Counted from the stretch's first letter, positions 7,146-12,434 are shown. The stretch is 12,434 nt of DNA from Lachnospiraceae bacterium (GCA_017613595.1 JAGADM010000043.1:1-12434); one strand, 5' to 3'. Made by a program: numbers and translations. The notes: generated from the sequence alone by a model not told the origin.

Positions 7146-8180
7146 ATGTTGTCAGAGAAGAATGAAAAACTCCTGTCGATCGCGATTCCGTGCTACAACT
7201 CGCAGGACTATGTGAGAAGAGCACTCGATACGGTCGTACCGGCGGGAGACAGGGTGGAAATCCTTGTCGTCGACGACGGGTCGACCGATGGAACCGCTGA
7301 AATTGCGCATGAATATGAAGAAAAATACCCCGATGCGGTCCGTTATCTTTATAAGGAGAACGGCGGACACGGCGACGCGGTCATGTACGGCGCGGACCAT
7401 GCGACCGGGTTTTACTTCCGTGTGCTGGACAGCGATGACTGGCTCAATACGGCCAATCTGAACAGAATGTTAGACCGCCTCGAGGAAGACCGTAAACGCG
7501 GTGTTGTCTATGATATGGTGCTTACCAACTATGTGTATGAGAAGGTAGGCTGCAAGAATAAGGAGATCGGCTATTCCTCGGCACTTCCCGTGGAAAAGGT
7601 TTTCACCTGGGACGATACGAAGAAGTTCAACCTCGGCCAGAACCTCCTGATGCATTCGATCACGTACCGCAGAGAGATGCTTCTCGGCACCGGGCTCCGT
7701 CTGCCGAAGCATACGTTCTATGTGGATAATCTTTTCGCGTATTATCCGCTGCCGTTCGTGAAGAGCATCTTTTATTTCAATTTCGACCTGTATCATTATT
7801 TTATCGGCCGCGCGGATCAGTCCGTATGCGAAGAGCAGATGATCAAACGTGTGGATCAGCAGGTACTGATTGCCAACACGATGTATTCGATGCACGATCT
7901 GAAGACGATCAAGAGCTTGAAACTCCGCAGATATATGGCACAGTATGTTGCCGTAATTTCCACGATCGTGTCCGCTTTGTATGTCCGTAAGGGCGGCAAG
8001 GAGGCAATGGAAGCCAAGAAGGAATTCTGGAGCCGTGTCAAGGCACGCTACGGAAGTACCTATCGGGAAGTGTGCCGGATGATCAAGCCGTTGTATTTTG
8101 TGCGCACGACCAACTGGGTCACCAACATCATGATCAACATCGGCTATATCGTGTGCCGTAAGATTTTCCATTTCAACTAG
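7146..8180 (+). CDS. Family 2 glycosyltransferase
   Basis: A 344-residue GT-A fold glycosyltransferase, probably acting at the inner face of the membrane on a cell-surface glycan or lipid-linked acceptor. The nucleotide-sugar site begins LLSIAIPCYNSQDYV (9-23), followed by VVDDGSTDGT (41-50) and the metal-binding VLDSDDW (93-99). The second half (about 130-344) is unlike well-known GT2 proteins and contains no clear transmembrane pair, though the last 20 residues (NWVTNIMINIGYIVCRKIFHF) could lie on the membrane. The ATG at 7146 has GGAGAGG seven bases upstream, which overlaps the end of the PurF-like gene. Only two bases separate that stop from this start, so translation is probably coupled. 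Donor and acceptor are unknown. Confidence 0.88.
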   Translation: MLSEKNEKLLSIAIPCYNSQDYVRRALDTVVPAGDRVEILVVDDGSTDGTAEIAHEYEEKYPDAVRYLYKENGGHGDAVMYGADHATGFYFRVLDSDDWLNTANLNRMLDRLEEDRKRGVVYDMVLTNYVYEKVGCKNKEIGYSSALPVEKVFTWDDTKKFNLGQNLLMHSITYRREMLLGTGLRLPKHTFYVDNLFAYYPLPFVKSIFYFNFDLYHYFIGRADQSVCEEQMIKRVDQQVLIANTMYSMHDLKTIKSLKLRRYMAQYVAVISTIVSALYVRKGGKEAMEAKKEFWSRVKARYGSTYREVCRMIKPLYFVRTTNWVTNIMINIGYIVCRKIFHFN

Positions 8181-8195
8181 TATTCGGGTAAAGTT

Positions 8196-8840
8196 ATGAA
8201 GAGTAATAATATGGGCTGGCTCCGCTTCTGGTGGGTGCTCCTTTATGCCCCGGTTTACATGATCATCTTCTTTCTTGAGGAGAAGTACATCACGGACTGC
8301 CATCTGATCGGAATACCGTTGGATTACAAAATCCCGTTCATCGAATGGTTCTTCTTTCCGTACTATATCTGGTTCCCGTTCATCGCGGCAGTCGTTGCGA
8401 GACTTTTCTTCAAGGATAAGGTTACCTTCCTGAAGACCGCCGGGTTCCTGTATTTCGGTATGACGATCTTTCTGATCGTCAACGTCGTATATCCGAACCG
8501 TCTCGACATCCGCCCGACCGAATTCACGAGAGACAATATCGCAATCCGGCTGGCGCAGGCGATGTACGAAGGCGACACCCCGACCAACGTGCTTCCGAGC
8601 ATTCATGTTTACAACTCGCTCGGTGTTCTGGTCGGCGTCTGGGCGACCAAAAAGGACATGAAGAGTAAAGCGGTCAAATGGGGCGTGACAATCTTAAGCA
8701 TCCTCATCAGCTGCTCAACCGTGTTTGTAAAACAGCATTCCGTGATTGACGTTGCGGCTGCGTTTATCCTTGCGGTTCCCGCGTACTGGATCTTCTTCAA
8801 AGGCGCATATGCCCGTAAGATGGATACACTTTCCGTATAA
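8196..8840 (+). CDS. PAP2 (type 2 phosphatidic acid phosphatase)-like membrane protein
   Basis: A 214-residue integral membrane protein with about six hydrophobic segments (10-27, 50-70, 82-99, 138-149, 162-178, 184-200). Acid-phosphatase motifs are recognisable: R106-P107 of motif 1 (the usual lysine seven residues before is Tyr99), PSIH at 134-137 with His137 for motif 2, and S174...H181...D185 in STVFVKQHSVID for motif 3. Thr175 replaces the usual arginine. This pattern is common in the PAP2 branch related to inositol-phosphorylceramide synthase, whose members act on lipid phosphates or diphosphates. It lies 15 bp after the glycosyltransferase, which suggests recycling or trimming of a lipid carrier phosphate. 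The ribosome site before 8196 is weak, and an ATG at 8211 is an alternative start. A terminator follows directly. Confidence 0.82.
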   Translation: MKSNNMGWLRFWWVLLYAPVYMIIFFLEEKYITDCHLIGIPLDYKIPFIEWFFFPYYIWFPFIAAVVARLFFKDKVTFLKTAGFLYFGMTIFLIVNVVYPNRLDIRPTEFTRDNIAIRLAQAMYEGDTPTNVLPSIHVYNSLGVLVGVWATKKDMKSKAVKWGVTILSILISCSTVFVKQHSVIDVAAAFILAVPAYWIFFKGAYARKMDTLSV

Positions 8841-8870
8841 AAATCCGCTCTCCCGGGGGCGGATTTTCTG
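8840..8870 (+). terminator. Intrinsic terminator of the PurF-like/GT2/PAP2 operon
   Basis: AAAATCCGC (8840-8848) pairs with GCGGATTTT (8859-8867); the loop is TCTCCCGGGG and the 3' arm ends in TTTT followed by CTG. The hairpin starts at the last base of the PAP2 stop codon. Confidence 0.85.
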
Positions 8871-8899
8871 TTGCATTTTCCGTCGGAAAATGATATGAT
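8871..8899 (+). promoter_or_regulatory. SigA-type promoter of the membrane-anchored hypothetical gene
   Basis: TTGCAT (8871-8876), 17-bp spacer, TATGAT (8894-8899). It starts immediately after the preceding terminator. The leader would be about 33 nt. Confidence 0.75.
8874..8892. promoter_or_regulatory. Palindromic operator candidate inside the promoter spacer
   Basis: CATTTTCCG, one central T, then CGGAAAATG: a perfect 9+1+9 palindrome between the -35 and -10. An outer pair, TTGCATTT (8871-8878) and AAATGCAA (8903-8910), adds a second nested inverted repeat. A dimeric regulator bound here would block polymerase. Confidence 0.5.
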
Positions 8900-8938
8900 A
8901 GCAAATGCAATTTATAGGTGTCGGAGGTTGTAAGAGAT

Positions 8939-9412
8939 ATGAATTATCCCGGATTGGTTTTCGGTATAAACGGCGTCGTACTCGCATTGCTGATCGTGCT
9001 TGCGGTTGTGATCGCCTTACTGATCGTACTGTATTTCGTCGGTCGCAAGATGCAGAAGAAGAACGACGAAGTCATGAAAGAGATGCAGGCAAGCGCCCAG
9101 ATGGTCTCGGCGCTGATCATCGATAAAAAGCGGATGAAACTGAAAGATGCCGGTTTCCCTGCCATTGTTATGGAATCGACTCCCAAGTACGCAAGGCGTG
9201 CGAAGGTAGCGGTCGTAAAGGCGAAGATCGGTCCCCAGGTTCGTTCCCTGATGTGCGATGAGAAGGTATTCGACCTGATTCCCGTGAAGAAGGAAGCGAA
9301 GCTTAAGCTGAGCGGTATCTACATCATGGACGTAAAGGGCGTGCGCGGTCCGATCGTGAAGGAAACGCCTAAGAAGAAAGGGCTGTTCGGCCGTTTCAAA
9401 AAAGACAAGTAA
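8939..9412 (+). CDS. Membrane-anchored protein of unknown function
   Basis: A 157-residue protein I do not recognise beyond a general likeness to hypothetical proteins of Lachnospiraceae. Residues 10-35 form one very hydrophobic helix (Leu/Ile/Val/Ala) followed by RKMQKKNDE, so the positive-inside rule predicts an outward N-terminus and a cytoplasmic C-terminal part. That part has a short possible coiled coil (36-62), a basic beta-rich section (about 85-138, with VVKAKIGPQVRSLM and SGIYIMDVKG), and a Lys/Pro-rich tail. GGAGG lies 11 bases before the ATG at 8939; an in-frame GTG at 8918 would start upstream of that site and is less likely. The gene is alone between its own promoter and a terminator. 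Confidence 0.75.
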   Translation: MNYPGLVFGINGVVLALLIVLAVVIALLIVLYFVGRKMQKKNDEVMKEMQASAQMVSALIIDKKRMKLKDAGFPAIVMESTPKYARRAKVAVVKAKIGPQVRSLMCDEKVFDLIPVKKEAKLKLSGIYIMDVKGVRGPIVKETPKKKGLFGRFKKDK

Positions 9413-9437
9413 GAAAGCCGGGCATCGGCCCGTAAAG

Positions 9438-9470
9438 AAAGGAAGCCTTTTTGAGGGCTTCCTTTTTCTT
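9438..9470. terminator. Intrinsic terminator, possibly bidirectional
   Basis: AAAGGAAGCC (9438-9447) pairs perfectly with GGCTTCCTTT (9456-9465) across an eight-base loop, followed by TTCTTTG. It ends the plus-strand hypothetical gene and lies just past the stop of the convergent DUF1934 gene, where the minus-strand tail is CTTTCTTT. A small extra hairpin CGGGC/GCCCG sits at 9419-9432. Confidence 0.85.
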
Positions 9471-9475
9471 TGGGT

Positions 9476-9907
9476 TTATGATTGTGAGTTTTCAACCGTG
9501 ATCTCGACTTCGTGGCTGCTGATCATCTCGCCGTCATGCCGCAGCTCGTAGGCAAAGGAAACGGCTGTCTCCTGCGGAGCGGACGAAATGTTCACGCTGA
9601 TACCGAGAATATCGAAAACGAGTGTTCCGAACGGCGTCCCGTAGTCGCATTTGCGTAATTCGCCGGGAACGATCTCCATGACGGAACAGATGCTGCCGGT
9701 GCGGACCAGCCTTGCGCCGGAAGGAGTGACCGTGATCTGCTCCTTTGTAACGGCGGCAGGGTCCTCCGCGTCGACGGAACGGTAGTCGAAACGGTATCCG
9801 GTGCCGTCTTCGGTTTCGATGCGGCGGCATATCCCGCGCACCAGAAGTTCGGTCTGTTCGGTTGTGTCGGTTGTCGCTTTAACGTGAATGCGAAGCAGGC
9901 AGTTCAT
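9476..9907 (-). CDS. DUF1934 domain protein (YwiB-like beta-barrel)
   Basis: A 143-residue protein of the DUF1934 family, small lipocalin-like beta-barrels of unknown role. The alternating hydrophobic/polar strands fit: LLRIHVKATTDTTEQTELLVRG at the N-terminus (4-25), GARLVRTGSICSVMEIVPGE (64-83), the family's YGTPFGTL (89-96) and a final strand pair SFAYELRHDG...HEVEITVEN. The start at 9907 is fixed by GGAGGAA about four bases upstream; an upstream in-frame ATG at 10012 would run through murI and is rejected. It begins 19 bp after the murI stop and is surely on the same transcript. No signal peptide is seen, so it is probably cytoplasmic. Confidence 0.85.
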   Translation of the reverse strand: MNCLLRIHVKATTDTTEQTELLVRGICRRIETEDGTGYRFDYRSVDAEDPAAVTKEQITVTPSGARLVRTGSICSVMEIVPGELRKCDYGTPFGTLVFDILGISVNISSAPQETAVSFAYELRHDGEMISSHEVEITVENSQS

Positions 9908-9926
9908 CGGGTTCCTCCGGACAACG

Positions 9927-10736
9927 TTATGAGAAGACTTTCCGGTTGACGTCGGCCTCTTCCAGTTCGCAGGGAAGAATGGAATTGGCGAACCGGCGGA
10001 ACTGTTCCTCACCGTCGCTTACGAAGAAGCGGTGTTCGCACGGTGTGTCGGACGTCTTCAGAAGGCCGCGCCCGGTAAGCATCGAAGCAAGCTCCTTGGC
10101 GGTCTCGTAGGCAGGGTTGACAAGCGTTACGTCGGGGCCGGCAACCTCGCCGATCACTTCCGTGAGAAGCGGGTAGTGCGTGCAGCCGAGTACGAGTGTG
10201 TCCACACCCTCCGAAAGAAGAGGAGCGAGGTAGCGCTCCGCCATCATCTTCGTGACGGTGTCATTCTGAAGCCCTTCCTCAACAAGCGGAACGAAGAGCG
10301 GACACGCCTGTCCGAACACGCGGACATCCGGAGAAATGCTCCGTAAATAGCGTCCGTAAAGACCGCTTCGAATCGTACCGCTCGTGGCGATGACGCCGAT
10401 CTTACCGGTTTTCGTGATCGCGGCTGCGGCTTTCGCGCCGGGCTTTACCACGCCGATGACCGGAACCGGAAGCTCCGCGCTCAGCGTGTCGAGGGCAAAT
10501 GCGCTCGCGGTATTGCACGCGACAACAATCGCCTTGACCGAATGGGAACATAAAAACCGCGCAATCTGGCGGGAATAGGCAATGACGGTCTCCTCGGATT
10601 TGTTTCCGTAGGGAACGCGGGCGGTGTCACCGAAATAGAGAAGGGATTCCTTCGGCAGCCGGAGCATGATCTCTTTCGCTACGGTCAGACCGCCGACACC
10701 GGAATCAAAGACACCGATCGGTAAATCACAGTTCAT
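9927..10736 (-). CDS. murI: Glutamate racemase
   Basis: Converts L-glutamate to D-glutamate for peptidoglycan stem peptides, a cytoplasmic and usually essential step. The 269-residue protein has IGVFDSGVGGLTVAKEI (7-23), with the catalytic-site Asp11-Ser12, and YFGDTARVPYG (34-44). Catalytic Cys74 lies in VVACNTAS and catalytic Cys185 in LGCTHYPLL (183-191). VNPAYETA (206-213) is the late substrate-site block. Length is standard. AAAGGAAAGGA lies about seven bases before the ATG. A good promoter lies about 55 bp upstream, back to back with that of ispE. DUF1934 follows 19 bp downstream. Confidence 0.96.
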   Translation of the reverse strand: MNCDLPIGVFDSGVGGLTVAKEIMLRLPKESLLYFGDTARVPYGNKSEETVIAYSRQIARFLCSHSVKAIVVACNTASAFALDTLSAELPVPVIGVVKPGAKAAAAITKTGKIGVIATSGTIRSGLYGRYLRSISPDVRVFGQACPLFVPLVEEGLQNDTVTKMMAERYLAPLLSEGVDTLVLGCTHYPLLTEVIGEVAGPDVTLVNPAYETAKELASMLTGRGLLKTSDTPCEHRFFVSDGEEQFRRFANSILPCELEEADVNRKVFS

Positions 10737-10789
10737 GGGATGATCCTTTCCTTTATGAAGTGCGGAAAATGAATATCATATCCGTCTTG

Positions 10790-10818
10790 ATTTTACTCCG
10801 AAAGGGGGTTCCTTGCAA
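10790..10818 (-). promoter_or_regulatory. SigA-type promoter of murI
   Basis: On the minus strand TTGCAA (10818-10813), 17-bp spacer, TAAAAT (10795-10790). The -35 lies in the palindrome CCTTGCAAGG (10811-10820), flanked by two direct AAGGGGG repeats (10802-10808 and 10817-10823). Confidence 0.65.
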
Positions 10819-10832
10819 GGGGGAGTTTTGGC

Positions 10833-10861
10833 TTGCGAACGCCGGAGCGTTTTTGTATAAT
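10833..10861 (+). promoter_or_regulatory. SigA-type promoter of ispE
   Basis: TTGCGA (10833-10838), 17-bp spacer, TATAAT (10856-10861). Its -35 is 14 bp from the murI -35, so the two promoters face away from each other in very little space. This position also argues against an ATG at 10864, which would be at the transcript start. Confidence 0.75.
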
Positions 10862-10893
10862 GGATGCGGAATAACGGAAAACGGGAGAGAAAC

Positions 10894-11766
10894 ATGAGTT
10901 ATCGGGAACAGATCGAAGTGACGGCGCCTGCCAAGATTAATCTTTCATTAGATGTGCTCGGACGCCGCGGGGACGGCTATCACGAGGTGCGGATGGTCAT
11001 GCAGAGCATCCGCCTTTCGGACCGTGTGAGGATTCATCGGATTGCCGGAAAGGACATCGTGCTTCGCAATTCGCTTGCTTATCTGCCGGGCGGCAAAGGA
11101 AACCTCGCCTATGACGCGGCGGTGCTGTTCCGGGAGGAGACGGGAATCCAAGACGGAATCTTTATCGAAGTTGATAAGAACATTCCGGTTGCCGCGGGAC
11201 TTGCCGGGGGAAGCACCGACGGAGCCGCGGTTCTGTGCGGACTTAACGAACTGTTTGAAACCGGTCTTTCGGAGGAGAAGCTGCGGGAGATGGGACTCCG
11301 TCTCGGCGCGGATGTTCCGTTCTGCATCATGGGCGGTACGGCACTTGCGGAAGGCATCGGAGAGAAGCTGACGAAACTTAAGGACGCGCCGAAATTCCAT
11401 GTGCTTTTAGTGAAGCCTTCGGCCGGTGTGTCAACAAAGGAAGTATATACGAGACTGGACGCGATGGAGAGTATCACGCATCCCGACATTGACGGAATGC
11501 TTCGCGCGATCGAAGAGGGAAGTCACCTCGGCGTCGCATCGAAGATCGGCAACGTACTGGAGCCGGTTACAAGAGGAATATGTCCGGAGATTGCGGATAT
11601 TGAGCGGGCGATGAAGAGCTTCGGCTGCGAGGGCGTTCAGATGAGCGGCTCCGGCCCGACCGTATTCGGACTGTTCGCGGACAAGGACCGCGCGAAAGCC
11701 GCCTATATGCATTTTAAAGTCGGCGCGCTCGGCGCCCAGACGTTTTTAACGGAGTTCCTCCGGTAA
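10894..11766 (+). CDS. ispE: 4-diphosphocytidyl-2-C-methyl-D-erythritol kinase
   Basis: A GHMP-family kinase of the non-mevalonate (MEP) isoprenoid pathway: phosphorylates CDP-methylerythritol at the 2-OH with ATP. In the 290-residue protein, motif 1 is APAKINLSLDV (11-21), the ATP loop is PVAAGLAGGSTDGAA (98-112) and the third GHMP motif is MSGSGPTVFG (250-259). Catalytic Asp140 lies in RLGADVPFC and Lys14 in PAKIN. Length is standard. The ATG at 10894 has GGGAGAG about five bases upstream. Monocistronic by its own promoter. The gene ends without a conventional T-tailed terminator; a group of alternative hairpins follows. Confidence 0.96.
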   Translation: MSYREQIEVTAPAKINLSLDVLGRRGDGYHEVRMVMQSIRLSDRVRIHRIAGKDIVLRNSLAYLPGGKGNLAYDAAVLFREETGIQDGIFIEVDKNIPVAAGLAGGSTDGAAVLCGLNELFETGLSEEKLREMGLRLGADVPFCIMGGTALAEGIGEKLTKLKDAPKFHVLLVKPSAGVSTKEVYTRLDAMESITHPDIDGMLRAIEEGSHLGVASKIGNVLEPVTRGICPEIADIERAMKSFGCEGVQMSGSGPTVFGLFADKDRAKAAYMHFKVGALGAQTFLTEFLR

Positions 11767-11768
11767 GA

Positions 11769-11808
11769 GGATTCCGGCAGGAATCCTGCCGGAAAGACGG
11801 CAGTCCGG
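11769..11808 (+). other. Cluster of mutually exclusive hairpins after ispE
   Basis: TTCCGGCAGG (11772-11781) and CCTGCCGGAA (11785-11794) form a perfect 10-bp stem with a 3-base loop. It competes with GGATTCC/GGAATCC (11769-11786), CTGCCG/CGGCAG (11786-11803) and CCGGA/TCCGG (11789-11808). No T-run follows, so it may protect the 3' end of the mRNA rather than terminate it. Confidence 0.5.
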
Positions 11809-11830
11809 TGAGAATACCTTAAACAGGAAG

Positions 11831-11852
11831 CAAAACATGATCAAAACATGAT
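11831..11852. repeat. Perfect 11-bp tandem duplication
   Basis: CAAAACATGAT occurs twice in direct succession (11831-11841 and 11842-11852), with a TGATCA palindrome at the junction. It lies between the ispE hairpins and the DUF951 terminator. Probably a replication-slippage duplication without a function I can name. Confidence 0.6.
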
Positions 11853-11896
11853 AAAACCGCCTCGGAGAGGGAATCAATCCTTTTCCGGGGCGGTTT
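11853..11896 (-). terminator. Intrinsic terminator of the DUF951 gene, overlapping its last codons
   Basis: A long stem pairs AAACCGCCTC (from 11854) with GGGGCGGTTT (11887-11896) and continues inward with GGA/TCC and several wobble pairs. Read on the minus strand it ends GGCGGTTTTATC. The 5' arm in that direction lies inside the last codons of the DUF951 gene, whose stop is in the loop region. It may also slow plus-strand transcription out of ispE. Confidence 0.75.
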
Positions 11897-12074
11897 CCGC
11901 ATGATGTACTTCTCGGATGTTCTTCTCTGCCTGGCGGCGCGGGATCATAACCTGATGACCGCAGCCGGTGCAGCGGAGTTTAAAGTCCATGCCGACTCGT
12001 TCAATCTTCCATTCATAACTGCCGCACGGGTGCGGCTTCTTCATTTTTACAATGTCGCCGAGACGAATATCCAT
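11874..12074 (-). CDS. DUF951 family protein (YyzM-like)
   Basis: A 66-residue protein of the DUF951 family, common in Firmicutes and of unknown function. The hallmark is MDIRLGDIVKMKKPHPCG (1-18), then VGMDFKLRCTGCGHQVMIPR (27-46). Cys17, Cys35, Cys38 and perhaps His15 or His40 could bind a metal; that is inference. The start ATG follows AGAGAGG. It has a close-to-consensus promoter and is divergent from rpsF. In Bacillus the homologue yyzM lies beside the ychF-rpsF-ssb-rpsR group, so the neighbourhood is conserved. The C-terminal codons double as part of a terminator stem. Confidence 0.9.
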   Translation of the reverse strand: MDIRLGDIVKMKKPHPCGSYEWKIERVGMDFKLRCTGCGHQVMIPRRQAEKNIREVHHAETAPEKD

Positions 12075-12124
12075 CTGTCTGCCTCTCTGACCGCCTGTGT
12101 TCCGCGGGCGGATGCTTTTTTCTT

Positions 12125-12153
12125 ATCATACGGGAAACGGCTGACGAATGCAA
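12125..12153 (-). promoter_or_regulatory. SigA-type promoter of the DUF951 gene
   Basis: On the minus strand TTGCAT (12153-12148), 17-bp spacer, TATGAT (12130-12125). The leader would be about 45 nt. Confidence 0.75.
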
Positions 12154-12222
12154 GCGGAGATTTCCGCCGGAGGACTCGGCATTTTCCACAAAAAGGTTCT
12201 TTCAGTTTGAGTAAAATTATTC

Positions 12223-12251
12223 TTGCATTCCTGCGGACGGTATGCTACAAT
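12223..12251 (+). promoter_or_regulatory. SigA-type promoter of rpsF
   Basis: TTGCAT (12223-12228), 17-bp spacer, TACAAT (12246-12251), preceded by an A/T-rich stretch (GTAAAATTATT, about 12211-12221) that could act as an UP element, as expected for a ribosomal protein operon. Confidence 0.8.
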
Positions 12252-12257
12252 TAGCAT

Positions 12258-12331
12258 CCGTGGTATATTAACCCGTATTCCTTGCTCCCGGTAAGTCGGG
12301 GGCCAGAGACCAGAAGGAGGTGCAGACAACT
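12258..12331 (+). promoter_or_regulatory. rpsF mRNA leader, candidate S6:S18-binding autoregulatory structure
   Basis: From the expected transcript start, TGGT (12261-12264) can pair with ACCA (12309-12312). This encloses the hairpin GCTCCCG (12284-12290) / CGGGGGC (12297-12303) with loop GTAAGT. The ribosome site AAGGAGG follows at once (12314-12320). Leaders of rpsF in many bacteria bind the S6:S18 complex through a structure with a conserved CCG; CCG triplets occur here at 12273-12275 and 12288-12290. The match to that RNA family is not proven. Confidence 0.4.
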
Positions 12332-12434
12332 ATGAACAAGTACGAATTAGCGTTAGTTGTGAATGCAAAGATCGAAGATGATGCCAGAGAGGCAGTACTT
12401 CAGGCAGCAAAAGATCTCATTGCAAGATTCGGCG
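12332..12434 (+). CDS. rpsF: 30S ribosomal protein S6, N-terminal part (runs off window)
   Basis: Ribosomal protein S6 binds S18 and the central domain of 16S rRNA in the small subunit. Only the first 34 residues are visible: MNKYELALVVNAKIEDDARE, then AVLQAAKDLIARFG. The opening beta strand with KYELALVV and the following helix match S6. AAGGAGGTG lies nine bases before the ATG. ssb and rpsR usually follow in Firmicutes, but they would be outside the window. Divergent from DUF951. Confidence 0.9.
   Translation, partial: MNKYELALVVNAKIEDDAREAVLQAAKDLIARFG

Noticed and set aside
6211..7224. 337-codon minus-strand open frame inside the PurF-like gene
   Set aside because: Shadow of a protein with clear PRPP and cysteine motifs on the plus strand; no independent start signal.
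7470..8606. 378-codon minus-strand open frame opposite the glycosyltransferase and PAP2 genes
   Set aside because: Spans two well-recognised genes on the other strand; His/Arg/Asp-rich product without motifs; no promoter or ribosome site seen.
9908..10012. Upstream start that would lengthen the DUF1934 protein by 35 residues
   Set aside because: The added part lies mostly inside the murI coding end in another frame, and a strong GGAGGAA site directly precedes the ATG at 9907.
1..12434. Mobile element, phage, defence or CRISPR system
   Set aside because: No transposase, integrase, spaced repeats or toxin/nuclease-like gene was seen on either strand; gene content and signals are uniform and housekeeping in character.

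Overview
The window reads as ordinary chromosomal DNA from a low- to mid-GC Firmicute. The best guess is a member of the Clostridia, probably Lachnospiraceae-like. This is inferred from the gene families (YwlG/DUF436, DUF951/YyzM, DUF1934/YwiB, a short Firmicutes-type phosphoglucose isomerase, a PurF-like protein beginning MGGFFGVASK), from strong Shine-Dalgarno sites before almost every gene, and from promoters of the SigA type with a 17-18 bp spacer. I see no rRNA, tRNA, CRISPR array, insertion sequence or phage gene. No stretch longer than 300 bp lacks a gene.

Layout, left to right. (1) 1-1371: the 3' end of pgi followed by ammonia-dependent NAD synthase nadE, ending at a terminator that works on both strands. 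(2) 1468-2061, minus strand: a small rhomboid-type intramembrane protease, divergent from a HAD hydrolase plus GNAT acetyltransferase pair (2241-3509). Both divergent promoters are easy to read. (3) 3648-4856, minus strand: an orphan PTS EIIC-type membrane protein with a low-complexity acidic N-terminal tail. Its promoter is overlaid by three ATGGTA/TACCAT boxes. A ywlG-family gene (5055-5624) diverges from it. (4) 5731-8840: an apparent three-gene operon made of a PurF-like protein, a family 2 glycosyltransferase and a PAP2-type membrane phosphatase, closed by a clear terminator. (5) 8939-9412: a single-pass membrane protein of unknown function whose promoter spacer is a perfect 19-bp palindrome. 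(6) 9476-10736, minus strand: murI followed by a DUF1934 gene, divergent from ispE (10894-11766). (7) 11874-12434: DUF951 on the minus strand, divergent from rpsF, which runs off the window end. This arrangement resembles the yyzM/rpsF neighbourhood near the origin in Bacillus.

Most genes are housekeeping functions: glycolysis, NAD, peptidoglycan D-glutamate, isoprenoid precursors and ribosome. The most unusual item is the PurF-like protein. It keeps the PRPP-binding loop and four cysteines that line up with the [4Fe-4S] ligands of Bacillus PurF, but has glycine where the catalytic N-terminal cysteine should be and lacks other glutaminase-site motifs. It lies two bases upstream of a glycosyltransferase gene, which is itself followed by a PAP2 phosphatase gene, rather than among purine genes. 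That suggests either an ammonia-using or repurposed phosphoribosyltransferase, possibly linked to envelope glycan work. This functional link is inference only.

Several intergenic regions share promoter-associated repeats (GGAAAAT-type motifs, inverted repeats over the -35/-10 boxes) that may be operators. All were found by eye, without a statistical test.
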